A stretch of 64,000 nt of DNA from Odoribacter sp. GTDB taxonomy: Bacteria > Bacteroidota > Bacteroidia > Bacteroidales > Marinifilaceae. The notes under the pieces are model-generated. The model did no database searches. It had not been told where the DNA came from and saw only the letters and a list, made by a program, of their open reading frames with translations. How positions within the stretch are numbered: position 1 is the first letter of the stretch; every line of letters starts with the position of its first letter. Below are positions 1 to 8,695 of this stretch, in pieces. The stretch is taken from contig JAHHTT010000003.1 in assembly GCA_020024465.1 (NCBI GenBank), positions 26,866 to 90,865 on the forward strand. The letters run 5' to 3'. The translations under genes were made by a program, and so were the position numbers.

Positions 1-2
1 TC

Positions 3-557
3 ATCAAGAATGAATACAATCTGGACATCGACACGGAAGGAATTGATATGGACAAGGCTGTATTAAAGGCCAACAAAGGAATGGGCAACGGCAAGCTGAC
101 CCATATCCGGGATATCATCTATGTGGATCCTGACCGGTTCAATTATCTTAAGACAGAACAGATCGCAGAAGAAGTCAAACATTTCAACGGGCACATGGCA
201 GACTCCGATACTCCCTATATATTAATCGGTCCAGGCCGTTGGGGCACCCGGGACCGATTGACCGGCATCCCGGTATTGTGGTCGGACATTTCCAAAGCCA
301 GGGTCATCGTGGAACAAGGTTTGAAAAATTTTCCGCTTGACGCCTCATTGGGCTCGCATTTCTTCCACAATGTCACATCAATGAATGTCGGTTATTTTGC
401 CATTCCCTATAATTCGGAGAATTCGTTTATCAACTACGATATCATCCGGCAGCAGGAGATTGTGGAGGAAACGGAGTTTGTTAAACACGTCCGTTTCAAG
501 GAGCCTGTCACTGTCTATATGGACGGACGGAAACAAACGGCAGTCATCACGGAATAA
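3..557 (+). CDS. PEP/pyruvate-binding domain protein, C-terminal part (5' end outside window)
   Basis: The reading frame is open from the first full codon of the window, so the gene starts upstream; only about 184 C-terminal residues are visible. The sequence resembles the C-terminus of the large Bacteroidetes proteins annotated as PEP/pyruvate-binding (PEP synthase/PPDK-like) proteins, with the recognisable segments ILIGPGRWGTRDR and LDASLGSHFFHNVTSMNVGY. The catalytic ATP-grasp and phosphohistidine domains would lie outside the window, so the reaction cannot be judged here. It converges with glmS, with about 10 bases between the stop codons. Family assignment rests on recalled similarity, not on a visible catalytic motif. 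Confidence 0.7.
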   Translation: MKNEYNLDIDTEGIDMDKAVLKANKGMGNGKLTHIRDIIYVDPDRFNYLKTEQIAEEVKHFNGHMADSDTPYILIGPGRWGTRDRLTGIPVLWSDISKARVIVEQGLKNFPLDASLGSHFFHNVTSMNVGYFAIPYNSENSFINYDIIRQQEIVEETEFVKHVRFKEPVTVYMDGRKQTAVITE

Positions 558-562
558 CCGGT

Positions 563-586
563 GTCCGTCACTCTACGGTGACGGAC
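563..586. terminator. Hairpin between convergent genes
   Basis: An 8-bp perfect stem (563-570 with 579-586) with an 8-base loop lies where the two convergent genes end, and overlaps the last codons of glmS. A short T run follows on the plus side. It may end the upstream gene's transcript. Part of the stem is coding, so the call is tentative. Confidence 0.35.
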
Positions 587-2412
587 TTTGCCAGATTTCG
601 CGGCCGGTCGACATCACGCCCCTTGTTGACAGCGATATAATAAGCCAGCAACTGCAAAGGTATTGAGGCGACAATCGGTGTGAACGGCTCGGCAACCTGC
701 GGCACTTCGATGCAATAGTCGGCTATTCCGCGTACCGCTTTATCTCCCTCCGTTACAATGGCAATCACCCGTCCCTGACGGGCTTTGATTTCCTGAATAT
801 TGCTGATTGTCTTTTCATAAATACTGTCGGAGGTGGCTATGACAACAACCGGCATCTCTGCATCTATCAAGGCTATGGGACCGTGTTTCATTTCGGCTGC
901 CGGATAACCTTCAGCATGGATATAGGATATTTCCTTCAGTTTGAGGGCTCCCTCCAAGGCTGCCGGATAATTATAGCCGCGTCCCAGATAAATAAAATTA
1001 TGGGCATAAGTAAATATTCGGGAAAGTTCCTTCACCTCCTCGGACCGCTTCAATACCTCTTTGATCTTATCCGGAATTGCCTGCAATTCTCTCACCAACT
1101 GTATAAATTTCTCTTCCGATATGTTGCCCCTTTGATGTGCTATTGTCAGTGCCAACATGGACAGTACAGTCACCTGACCGGTGAAGGCTTTGGTGGAAGC
1201 CACTCCTATTTCCGGTCCGACATGGATGTAAGAGCCGGAATCCGTGGTCCGGGGAATAGAAGAGCCTACAGCATTGCAAATGCCATAGATAAAAGCTCCT
1301 TCCGACTTTGCCAATTCGACGGCAGCCAATGTATCCGCCGTTTCTCCCGATTGGGAAATAGCGATTACGATATCATCCGGATAAATGACCGGATTCCGAT
1401 AACGGAATTCCGAAGCATACTCCACCTCCACCGGTATGCGGCAAAAATCTTCAATCAGATGCTCTCCGATCAAGGCGGCGTGCCAGGAGGTACCACAGGC
1501 TACGATAACGATTCGTCTGGCGTTTAAAAATTTTTCCCTGTTGTCTATCACTCCCGACAATGCGACATTTGTACCTTCAACATTAATACGCCCGCGAATA
1601 CAGTTCAAAATGGTCCGGGGCTGTTCAAAAATTTCCTTGAGCATAAAATGAGGATACCCTCCTTTTTCCAATTGGCTGATATTCATTGCCAATTTCTTTA
1701 TTTCGGGAGTAATCTCCACATTATCCAGATTAACCACTTTCAAATCCTCACCCCGACTGATAACTGCAATCTCCCCGTCGTTAAGATAAACCACCTTATC
1801 CGTATATTCAATAATCGGAGTCGCATCGGAAGCCAGGAAAAATTCGTCTTCACCGATACCCACTACAAGCGGACTGCTCTTACGGGCTGCTATAATCCGG
1901 TCAGGATTATCCCTGGAAATGACAGCAATGGCATATGCACCGACCACCTGCCGCAAAGCCAGCTGGACCGCCGTACAAAGATCCGTTCGATTGCTCTTCA
2001 TGATATACTCGATGAGATAAACAATCACTTCCGTATCCGTACTGCTGCGAAACTCATATCCCCTGCTCTCCAGTTCTGCACGGATAACACTATAGTTCTC
2101 TATAATACCATTATGAATCAAAGCCAAATTTCCGGAAGGAGAATAGTGAGGATGGGCATTTACCTCATTGGGTTCTCCATGGGTTGCCCAACGCGTATGC
2201 GCAATGCCAATCGTCCCTGAAATATCCTTCGATCGGGCAAAACTTTCAAGGTCTGCCACCTTACCTTTTGATTTATATACATTGAGTTCTCCTTTGGCAG
2301 AGAGCATCGCCACCCCGGCACTGTCATATCCACGATATTCCAATCTGTGCAATCCTTTTATGAGAACCGCATAAGCGTCTTTATTGCCTAAATAACCTAC
2401 AATTCCGCACAT
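568..2412 (-). CDS. glmS: Glutamine-fructose-6-phosphate aminotransferase (isomerizing)
   Basis: Makes glucosamine-6-phosphate from fructose-6-phosphate and glutamine, the first step to UDP-GlcNAc for peptidoglycan and lipid A. I place the start at 2412, giving 614 residues that begin MCGIVGYLG, because maturation exposes Cys2 as the N-terminal nucleophile of the glutaminase domain; a longer frame starting at 2460 would bury it and runs across the promoter. Order: class II glutamine amidotransferase (about 2-220, with HTRWATHG and HNGIIEN), then two SIS sugar-isomerase domains (about 290-420 and 465-600), ending in the conserved KSVTVE tail. Cytoplasmic, apparently monocistronic. No glmS ribozyme is visible upstream. 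Confidence 0.97.
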   Translation of the reverse strand: MCGIVGYLGNKDAYAVLIKGLHRLEYRGYDSAGVAMLSAKGELNVYKSKGKVADLESFARSKDISGTIGIAHTRWATHGEPNEVNAHPHYSPSGNLALIHNGIIENYSVIRAELESRGYEFRSSTDTEVIVYLIEYIMKSNRTDLCTAVQLALRQVVGAYAIAVISRDNPDRIIAARKSSPLVVGIGEDEFFLASDATPIIEYTDKVVYLNDGEIAVISRGEDLKVVNLDNVEITPEIKKLAMNISQLEKGGYPHFMLKEIFEQPRTILNCIRGRINVEGTNVALSGVIDNREKFLNARRIVIVACGTSWHAALIGEHLIEDFCRIPVEVEYASEFRYRNPVIYPDDIVIAISQSGETADTLAAVELAKSEGAFIYGICNAVGSSIPRTTDSGSYIHVGPEIGVASTKAFTGQVTVLSMLALTIAHQRGNISEEKFIQLVRELQAIPDKIKEVLKRSEEVKELSRIFTYAHNFIYLGRGYNYPAALEGALKLKEISYIHAEGYPAAEMKHGPIALIDAEMPVVVIATSDSIYEKTISNIQEIKARQGRVIAIVTEGDKAVRGIADYCIEVPQVAEPFTPIVASIPLQLLAYYIAVNKGRDVDRPRNLAKSVTVE

Positions 2413-2442
2413 ATTTTTCTGTTTATAAATTAATTTCACCCG

Positions 2443-2450
2443 CAAAAATA
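2443..2450 (-). promoter_or_regulatory. glmS promoter -7 element
   Basis: On the minus strand the bases read TATTTTTG, matching the Bacteroidetes -7 consensus TAnnTTTG. It lies about 30 bases upstream of the chosen glmS start, giving a short leader. No good TTG box at the usual distance was seen. Confidence 0.5.
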
Positions 2451-2572
2451 TAATTTGCAAGGAAAAAATCCGCTTGCCGACAAGATATTTTTACAAAGTT
2501 TTTTATTACAGAATAATCTGATATCTACGGAATCGTATGTATTTTTAAAACTATATTTTACAAAGTAAGATT

Positions 2573-4372
2573 TTATTCTTTCTCCAGGACTCTCATACAA
2601 CATTCTTTACAATCGAAATCGAGACGGAAATGATGTCTGTCATTATAAAGCCATAAAGGAAATTCCAGATCAATATTTTTATTCTTTTTACGGCAACGCC
2701 CCAATTCATGGAGAATACAATAGCGTGTATGCATCAAATCACGGCCTGTTCCGGACTTGCTTTTTTCAAAACCGTCAGCAACCGATTCCACCTGATGATC
2801 ATAATAGAATTCTGCTGCCTTTTGATTGACAACATTCAAATGCCAGTCGGCCTTCATCGGATAAGCGATGGAAAGGTCTTCTTTGCCGGGAAACATCATC
2901 TCCCGATGTTCTGCACGAATGGCAGTCAGTTGTTCCAACAGCTTCCTACGCAACAAATTGGCGGCAGCTGCCGGCACAAAAAGAATTTCATCACTTCGAT
3001 AATCTATCGATTCACACAAATATTCGGTATCACCGCACTTCATCAATTGCTGTTTCAGACGCTCCTTCTGCTGTGGACTGGAAGCCGGTTCGAATGTATC
3101 TTCCGATGTCAGAACGGATCTCATGCCGTCTTCATCACAAGCAGTCAGCTGCAGACGAGCATTCTGTACCCTTACTTCCATATTTATACGAATCTTACGT
3201 ACGGATTTCGCTTTCTCAAGTTGCGTAACAAAACGGTGGTCATAATTGCGAAAAAGAGTCGTACCGGGTTTTACCTCTACCCGCTCATTGCAAACAAGCC
3301 AACCTTGCTCGACTGTATTCACCCGGATTCCGTGCAATTCACCCTGCTGCAGATAGCATAATCCATCACCATTATTTACGGTTTCCGCTGCCTGAATCAG
3401 AATACGGCAGCCTTTAACCCGAAGCACCCGACCTATCGGTTTGCCCATGGATTTTGGGGTATCGGCATTGACAAGACCGGATTCCCGCTTTACCATAAAA
3501 TATGAAGTATACCCCCGATTGAAACTTCTTTCCGGTTCGGCATGAAAACTGGAAATCACTTTTCCGGAGCCTGTACGCCGGAGGTCCGGGATGGCATCCA
3601 GCAGCGAAGAGTAGTGGTTGGTTACATTCGATACATAATTCTCATCTTTCAGGCGTCCTTCTATCTTAAATGAATCGATTCCGATATCCACTAAATCTCT
3701 TATGTATGAAGAGAGATTCAAATCTTTTAATGACAATATATAGCGATTGTCGACCAGTTGCTTTCCGACATGGTCACGGACAGACCATTTCATACGGCAT
3801 GGCTGGGCACATTCACCCCGATTGGCCGAACGTCCGAACATATATTGGGAAAGGTAACATTGTCCACTCAGACTGACACACAAAGCCCCATGAACAAACA
3901 CTTCCAGTTCAGCCTTGACAGCACGGCGCACTTCACGAATCTGATCCAACGAAAGTTCACGGGCCAGCACAATTCTCCGGAAACCCATTTTTTCGATAAA
4001 TCTGATGCGTTCGATATCGTAATTGTGCATCTGCGTGCTGGCATGCAGGCAAATCGGTGGCAAATCCATGCGCAGAATACCCATATCCTGAACAATCAAA
4101 GCGTCAACCCCAATCCGGTATAGTGCGTGAATCATCTTTTCGGCAGATTCCAATTCGCTGTCATACAATACGGTATTCAACGTTACAAACACCCGGCAAT
4201 AATAGCGGTGGGCATATTCCACCAACTGTGCAATATCCTCCAAACTGTTAGAGGCAGCTTTACGGGCACCGAATGCCGGAGCTCCGATATATACGGCATC
4301 CGCTCCATTATTGACGGCTGCAATTCCTATGGCCAGGTCTTTTGCCGGAGACAACAGCTCAACTCTCTTCAT
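2573..4372 (-). CDS. Peptidase U32 family protein, RlhA-like
   Basis: A 599-residue U32-family protein. The family signature is at about residues 160-180 (EVFVHGALCVSLSGQCYLS), followed by the Cys-containing GECAQPCRMKW. The C-terminal half matches the region described as DUF3656/collagenase-like in E. coli RlhA (YdcP), which helps hydroxylate C2501 of 23S rRNA; other U32 proteins act in ubiquinone synthesis (UbiU/V) or tRNA modification. Length and the C-terminal region favour RlhA, but the target is inferred. Four C-terminal cysteines (CILHELGRC, CKECC) could bind metal. It follows bioD by 22 bases on the same strand and is probably cotranscribed. Confidence 0.8.
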   Translation of the reverse strand: MKRVELLSPAKDLAIGIAAVNNGADAVYIGAPAFGARKAASNSLEDIAQLVEYAHRYYCRVFVTLNTVLYDSELESAEKMIHALYRIGVDALIVQDMGILRMDLPPICLHASTQMHNYDIERIRFIEKMGFRRIVLARELSLDQIREVRRAVKAELEVFVHGALCVSLSGQCYLSQYMFGRSANRGECAQPCRMKWSVRDHVGKQLVDNRYILSLKDLNLSSYIRDLVDIGIDSFKIEGRLKDENYVSNVTNHYSSLLDAIPDLRRTGSGKVISSFHAEPERSFNRGYTSYFMVKRESGLVNADTPKSMGKPIGRVLRVKGCRILIQAAETVNNGDGLCYLQQGELHGIRVNTVEQGWLVCNERVEVKPGTTLFRNYDHRFVTQLEKAKSVRKIRINMEVRVQNARLQLTACDEDGMRSVLTSEDTFEPASSPQQKERLKQQLMKCGDTEYLCESIDYRSDEILFVPAAAANLLRRKLLEQLTAIRAEHREMMFPGKEDLSIAYPMKADWHLNVVNQKAAEFYYDHQVESVADGFEKSKSGTGRDLMHTRYCILHELGRCRKKNKNIDLEFPLWLYNDRHHFRLDFDCKECCMRVLEKE

Positions 4373-4394
4373 GCTCTTTACGATAGGATTCCGG

Positions 4395-5072
4395 TTATTC
4401 TTCTATGATCAGATCATTCAGTTCACACCACACACCATCCTGAACAACAGGAAGTTCCAATATCTGGCAATTCGGGAAGTAACGTCCGGTATATTGCCGT
4501 ATAACCGTAATAGAATCGTTCTTTATCCATTCGCTGTCATTCGGGAAATCATTATAAATGACATGACTGACATTGATACCACGCAAACGGCACAATTCAA
4601 GACTCATTAGGGTATGGTTGATACTGCCCAACTTCGAAGAAGAGACCAGAATCAGCGGAAGTCCATAGTCCCGGATATAATCAATGGTCAGATACTCCCT
4701 GGTGACCGGCACATATAATCCCCCTGCACCTTCCAACAGAACAACATCGTACAGTGACGCCAACTTTTCCGTAGACTGATGAATCCGCTCCACATCTATG
4801 TCCACTTTATCAATCTCTGCTGCAAGATGCGGAGAAGCGGGATAGGTCATCACATACGGACAGGTAGTCCCGTCCCTATCAACCTCCTGAAGAGAAATCC
4901 CCATGATCTCACGGTGTTTGAGAATATCTTCGGAAATACCGACACAACCTGTCTGAACAAACTTTTGGGTAATTACTTTCAGTCCTTTTGCAGACAATGT
5001 ACGAGCCAGTACACCTGTTGCAACGGATTTTCCGGCATCGGTATCAATGCCACTGATAAAATATACAGCCAT
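4395..5072 (-). CDS. bioD: Dethiobiotin synthetase
   Basis: Catalyses the ATP- and CO2-dependent closure of the ureido ring of dethiobiotin from 7,8-diaminopelargonate, the penultimate step of biotin synthesis. The 225-residue protein has the N-terminal P-loop GIDTDAGKS (usual GTDTxVGKT), KFVQTGC (usual K-P-x-x-TG) and the EGAGGLYVP motif near residue 115. No other bio gene is adjacent, so the rest of the pathway is elsewhere or scavenged. Biotin is needed by the decarboxylase encoded further right in the window (53.8-58.0 kb). First gene of a likely two-gene unit with the U32 gene. Confidence 0.93.
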   Translation of the reverse strand: MAVYFISGIDTDAGKSVATGVLARTLSAKGLKVITQKFVQTGCVGISEDILKHREIMGISLQEVDRDGTTCPYVMTYPASPHLAAEIDKVDIDVERIHQSTEKLASLYDVVLLEGAGGLYVPVTREYLTIDYIRDYGLPLILVSSSKLGSINHTLMSLELCRLRGINVSHVIYNDFPNDSEWIKNDSITVIRQYTGRYFPNCQILELPVVQDGVWCELNDLIIEE

Positions 5073-5118
5073 AGATAATTATATTTTTTCAAATTATATG
5101 AATCCCACTAATTACTGA

Positions 5119-5126
5119 CAAAAGTA
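5119..5126 (-). promoter_or_regulatory. bioD promoter -7 element
   Basis: Minus-strand TACTTTTG matches TAnnTTTG about 47 bases upstream of bioD, in the gap shared with the divergent OmpA-family gene. No clear TTG at -33. Confidence 0.45.
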
Positions 5127-5169
5127 CTAAAATCAGAAGAAAAAAATCAGCCATCTTAAAGATTATTGC

Positions 5170-5177
5170 TAAATTTG
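5170..5177 (+). promoter_or_regulatory. OmpA-family gene promoter -7 element
   Basis: TAAATTTG matches TAnnTTTG 48 bases upstream of the ATG at 5226. The -33 region lacks an obvious TTG. Confidence 0.45.
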
Positions 5178-5225
5178 TCTGATTATGATTCATAGACACA
5201 CATTAAAAACCAATTATAAAACAAG

Positions 5226-5930
5226 ATGAAAGCAAGGAATTTAATTACAGTCTTCATGCTCGGTGGAAGCATCATATTTTCAGAATGCATATTTTCCGGT
5301 TGTGCCAGTATGAATAATACCGGTAAAGGAGCTTTAATCGGAGGCGGCAGCGGCGCTGCAGTAGGAGCTGGTATCGGAGCCTTAATCGGCAAGGGCAAAG
5401 GTGCAGCAATAGGTGCAGCAATAGGAACAGCCATCGGTTCGGGAACCGGAGCCCTGATCGGCCGCCGCATGGACAAACAAAAAAAAGAACTGGAAGCCAT
5501 CGAAGGAGCTAAAGTTGAAAGCATTCAAGATGTAAACAATCTGCAGGCCATCAAAGTTACATTTGACAATGGAATTCTTTTTGGACACAATCAGACCAGC
5601 CTGAATGCTTCAGCACGCGAATCACTGATTAAGTTTGCCAATTCACTGAAAAATTCGCCGGATACAGACGTGACAATTTACGGACACACTGACAATACCG
5701 GCACATACGAAGTAAATATCAGGATTTCAAGAGAAAGAGCCAACAGTGTCGCTAATTATCTGGTTAACGAAGGAGTGGACAGATCACGTCTTACCATCAA
5801 AGGAATGGCTTACGACCAGCCGGTAGCCGACAACAGCACTGCAGCAGGGCGTGCACAGAACCGGCGGGTAGAGATTTACATCACAGCCAATGAAGACATG
5901 ATCAAGAAAGCTGAAGCCGGACAGTTGTAA
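5226..5930 (+). CDS. Glycine-zipper OmpA-family lipoprotein
   Basis: A 234-residue envelope protein. A signal peptide ends in a lipobox (IFSGC, Cys26), so the mature protein should be lipid-anchored. Residues about 33-80 are a run of Gly/Ala-rich repeats (GALIGGGSGAAVGAG, GAAIGAAIGTAIG), a glycine zipper that can insert into or pack against membranes. Residues about 108-226 form an OmpA-like peptidoglycan-binding domain with GHTDNTG and the NRRVEIY ending. The likely role is tethering the outer membrane to peptidoglycan. Monocistronic, divergent from bioD, closed by a strong hairpin at 5962-5997. The domain layout resembles the YiaD family. Confidence 0.9.
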   Translation: MKARNLITVFMLGGSIIFSECIFSGCASMNNTGKGALIGGGSGAAVGAGIGALIGKGKGAAIGAAIGTAIGSGTGALIGRRMDKQKKELEAIEGAKVESIQDVNNLQAIKVTFDNGILFGHNQTSLNASARESLIKFANSLKNSPDTDVTIYGHTDNTGTYEVNIRISRERANSVANYLVNEGVDRSRLTIKGMAYDQPVADNSTAAGRAQNRRVEIYITANEDMIKKAEAGQL

Positions 5931-5961
5931 TCATCCTTCACCGACGGACCGATTGATCATA

Positions 5962-5997
5962 AAAAGGTTGTAAACGCTTTGGCATTTACAACCTTTT
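5962..5997. terminator. Bidirectional terminator
   Basis: A perfect 13-bp stem (5962-5974 with 5985-5997) with a 10-base loop and flanking A and T runs. It sits between the convergent OmpA-family gene and ptb and can serve both strands. Confidence 0.8.
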
Positions 5998-6021
5998 AAT
6001 TTATACAGAATCCTTCTTCCT

Positions 6022-6924
6022 TCAAGCAATCAAAGCAGCCAATGCAATAGAATTCAATTTTGTCTCAACACTGTCACCTCTGGAAGACAACACGCAAGGC
6101 ACTTTAGCTCCCATCAGCATTGCCCCCAGTTTGGCATTGCCCAATTTGGTATTGGTCTTGTAGAACACATTACCGGCCTCCAGATTCGGGAACACCAGAC
6201 AATCGGCATCGCCAGCTACCGGAGAGTATATTTTCTTAATATCAGCAGCTTCTTTATCAATAGCCACATCCAATGCCATCGGACCTTCAATGATCGCTCC
6301 TGGAATCTGTCCGCGTTCATTCATTTTAGCCAAAATAGCCGCCTCTACAGTTGACTGTACTTTCGGCAACACCTGTTCTGTCGGGGTGATCAATGCGATT
6401 TTCGGTTTTTCTACACCCAACCGGACAGCCGTCTTGGTTACATATTTTATAATGGCTTTCTTCTGGTCTAAATCCGGACACGGAATGATAGCCACATCAC
6501 TTACCACCAACAATTTATGATATGCAGGACACTCCATGACAGTAACGTGAGACAATACTTTTTCACTTACGATACCTTTTTCCTTATTCAATATAGCACG
6601 CATATATTTATCCGTACTGACAAGTCCTTTCATCAATACATCCGCCTCACCGTTGCGAATCATGGCAACAGCAGCTTCTGCCGCCTTAACGTCGTTCGGC
6701 TCGTGAACAATCTTGAAAGAAGACGGATCGTAATCGTTTTCGGCACATACCTGTCTGATAATTTCCGAGTCGCCGACAAGAATCCCTTCTACCAATCCGG
6801 CTTTCACAGCCAGGGATACAGCTTCGATTGAATGACTGTCATTTGCATAGGCTACCACCAAACGTTTTTTAGTGGTATTTTCTTTCAATACTTCATGGAT
6901 ATCACTAATCTTTTCAATTTTCAT
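6022..6924 (-). CDS. ptb: Phosphate butyryltransferase (phosphate acetyl/butyryltransferase family)
   Basis: A 300-residue PTA_PTB-family enzyme of the size typical of Ptb, converting butyryl-CoA and phosphate to butyryl-phosphate and CoA. Visible family features are the early ADVLMKGLVSTDKYMRAIL segment, SDVAIIPCPDL in mid-protein, and the C-terminal DCLVFPNLEAGNVFYKT stretch near the active site. Ptb normally works with butyrate kinase (Buk), usually the next gene, but no buk is present on either side. Acetyl- or other acyl-CoA use is possible from sequence alone. Apparently monocistronic. Confidence 0.85.
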   Translation of the reverse strand: MKIEKISDIHEVLKENTTKKRLVVAYANDSHSIEAVSLAVKAGLVEGILVGDSEIIRQVCAENDYDPSSFKIVHEPNDVKAAEAAVAMIRNGEADVLMKGLVSTDKYMRAILNKEKGIVSEKVLSHVTVMECPAYHKLLVVSDVAIIPCPDLDQKKAIIKYVTKTAVRLGVEKPKIALITPTEQVLPKVQSTVEAAILAKMNERGQIPGAIIEGPMALDVAIDKEAADIKKIYSPVAGDADCLVFPNLEAGNVFYKTNTKLGNAKLGAMLMGAKVPCVLSSRGDSVETKLNSIALAALIA

Positions 6925-6956
6925 GATTTTTCCTATTATTTAATTATAAGTTGAAA

Positions 6957-6985
6957 CAAAAATACATATTATAAATCAAATTCAA
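6957..6985 (-). promoter_or_regulatory. ptb promoter
   Basis: Minus-strand TATTTTTG at 6957-6964 matches TAnnTTTG. A TTG (6983-6985 in plus coordinates) lies 18 bases further upstream. The leader before ptb is about 27 bases. Confidence 0.5.
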
Positions 6986-7045
6986 AAGATAGCTTCACAA
7001 ATTATTCCTCTATGTGCAATTTTTTCTTTTAGAATTACTTTTTAT

Positions 7046-7053
7046 TACCTTTG
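7046..7053 (+). promoter_or_regulatory. MFS gene promoter -7 element
   Basis: TACCTTTG matches TAnnTTTG exactly, 22 bases before the chosen TTG start at 7076. The upstream region is T-rich without a clear TTG. Confidence 0.5.
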
Positions 7054-7075
7054 CAAGCGCTAAATAAAAATAGCA

Positions 7076-8251
7076 TTGAATACACTTCAAAAAAATATTA
7101 ATGCGCTCTATCTCATCAAGGTATCCAAATGGTTCACTTTGATTATGCCGATTATTGTCCTGTTTTATGAAAGCAACGGCTTGGGCTTGAAAGAGATTTT
7201 TCTTTTAAAAAGCGTTTACTCAATCGTATCGGTATCGCTTGATATCCCGACAGGATATCTGGCCGATGCCTGGGGACGGAAAAAATGTCTGCTGACCGGT
7301 TGTCTGATAGCTTTCGGAGGATTTGTCACCTACTCTTTTTCATACACCTTCGCCGCATTTCTACTGGGAGAGATATTATTGGGTATAGGACAGAGTCTCG
7401 TTTCAGGTGCAGATTCAGCCCTGCTTTATGATACGATGCTTCATTATAAACGTGAGAACGAGTATTTAAAGTATGAAGGGAAAGTGACCATGGTCGGAAA
7501 CTTCTCGGAAGCCTTTGCCGGTATTTTCGGCGGACTTCTCGCAGCTACATCCCTCCGTCTGCCATTCTATTGCCAGGCAGGCATTGCATTTATCGGAATA
7601 CCGGCAGCCCTGGCACTGAAAGAATTCAATGCACAAGTACATATAGTCAATCCGGTTAGAAATATCCTGCATATTCTGCATTATTCATTGGTGGAAAACA
7701 AAAGTCTGCGGTATGATATCCTATTTTCAGGCATCATCGGAGCCTCTACCCTCACGATGGCCTGGTTTGTACAACCCGTATTAATGTACATTGACCTTCC
7801 GACCGGATTATTCGGCATCGTATGGACGGTGCTGAATTTAGTGGTGGGCATTGCAGCCTTATATTCGGATGCTTTAAGTGCCCGTATAGGAGAAAACCGG
7901 ACTTATACCATCATTCTTGTGTTCATTACAGGCGGCTATATCGCGACCTCATTGAATCTCACCTATGCAGCTTTAGGTATTCTGTTTTTGTTTTATATCA
8001 TCCGCGGATTTGCCACTCCTATATTAAAAGGATATATCAACCGCCAGACATTTTCGGAAATGCGGGCAACCGTGCTATCTATCAGAAATTTCATCATCCG
8101 GCTCATATTCGCAGTCATGGCTCCTTTCATCGGTTGGCTGAACGACTGTTTTTCACTGGCATTTGCCCTGCAAATCACAGCCCTGATTATCTTTATTCCC
8201 GGATTGTTTTTCCTGATATTGCAATGGCGAGAAAAAGAGTCTACACACTAG
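7076..8251 (+). CDS. MFS transporter
   Basis: A 391-residue major facilitator with about 12 hydrophobic segments. The loop after the second helix carries the MFS motif A-like sequence DIPTGYLADAWGRKK (residues about 58-72). The best start is a TTG at 7076: an in-frame stop lies five codons upstream and the next Met, at residue 24, would cut into the first helix. The substrate cannot be read from sequence. It lies upstream of the thiamin operon on the same strand, but that operon has its own promoter and riboswitch starting 13 bases after this stop, so a link to thiamin is not shown. Confidence 0.85.
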   Translation: MNTLQKNINALYLIKVSKWFTLIMPIIVLFYESNGLGLKEIFLLKSVYSIVSVSLDIPTGYLADAWGRKKCLLTGCLIAFGGFVTYSFSYTFAAFLLGEILLGIGQSLVSGADSALLYDTMLHYKRENEYLKYEGKVTMVGNFSEAFAGIFGGLLAATSLRLPFYCQAGIAFIGIPAALALKEFNAQVHIVNPVRNILHILHYSLVENKSLRYDILFSGIIGASTLTMAWFVQPVLMYIDLPTGLFGIVWTVLNLVVGIAALYSDALSARIGENRTYTIILVFITGGYIATSLNLTYAALGILFLFYIIRGFATPILKGYINRQTFSEMRATVLSIRNFIIRLIFAVMAPFIGWLNDCFSLAFALQITALIIFIPGLFFLILQWREKESTH

Positions 8252-8263
8252 AATATTTTTTAC

Positions 8264-8294
8264 TTGGAATATTCAACATTTCTGTTTATCTTTG
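8264..8294 (+). promoter_or_regulatory. Thiamin operon promoter
   Basis: TTG at 8264-8266, a 20-base spacer, then TATCTTTG at 8287-8294: a complete Bacteroidetes -33/-7 pair. Transcription would start near 8301, just ahead of the TPP riboswitch. Confidence 0.75.
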
Positions 8295-8310
8295 TTACGG
8301 ATTTAATCAA

Positions 8311-8385
8311 AAGGGGTGCCTTAAGATAACGGGCTGAGATCATACCCTATAACCTGATCCGGGTAATGCCGGCGTAGGGAAAAAA
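8311..8385 (+). promoter_or_regulatory. TPP riboswitch (THI element)
   Basis: Contains the conserved THI-element blocks in order: GGGGTGCC, then GGCTGAGAT, the ACCC partner strand, AACCTGATCCGGGTAATGCC and GGCGTAGGGA. These form the pyrimidine- and pyrophosphate-sensing arms of TPP riboswitches. It lies 75 bases upstream of the thiS ATG. No long T-tract terminator was seen between it and thiS, so control may be at translation initiation; that is inference. Confidence 0.95.
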
Positions 8386-8459
8386 GAGTAACCGTTCCGA
8401 TATACCGTCATCTGTTTATGCTCCCTTGGATAATCTGTTTAACCAAACTGGAAAAAATC

Positions 8460-8660
8460 ATGCAAATATTCATCAATGACACTCCAAGCGAGTGTCCGGA
8501 AAACACCACCATTACCCAACTGCTGCTTCTACAAGGGATACAAGCAGTCAATATTGCAGTGGCAGTCAACGATTCTGTGGTTTCCAAAACAAACTGGGAC
8601 AACACTGTAATCTGTGACGGCAGCCGTATCATCATCATTAAAGCCGTCCAAGGCGGCTAA
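8460..8660 (+). CDS. thiS: Sulfur carrier protein ThiS
   Basis: A 66-residue ubiquitin-fold protein whose C-terminal Gly-Gly is adenylated by ThiF and converted to thiocarboxylate, donating sulfur for the thiazole ring. I start it at the ATG at 8460 (MQIFINDTP), not at 8418, because ThiS proteins begin directly with the first beta strand and 8418 falls in the riboswitch leader. It ends in the expected KAVQGG. First gene of the operon. Confidence 0.93.
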   Translation: MQIFINDTPSECPENTTITQLLLLQGIQAVNIAVAVNDSVVSKTNWDNTVICDGSRIIIIKAVQGG

Positions 8661-8695
8661 ATCATTCAATCTGTAATTTCTTAAATAAATATACT

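Noticed and set aside
883..1527. Long plus-strand frame opposite glmS
   Set aside because: Antisense shadow of a well-supported coding gene, with no family features or promoter.
2413..2460. N-terminal extension of glmS
   Set aside because: It would block the required N-terminal Cys and overlaps the promoter element.
2708..3361. 217-codon plus-strand frame opposite the U32 gene
   Set aside because: Antisense shadow. The U32 protein has its full signature in the other strand.
8418..8459. Earlier start for thiS
   Set aside because: It lies in the riboswitch leader and adds residues not seen in ThiS proteins.
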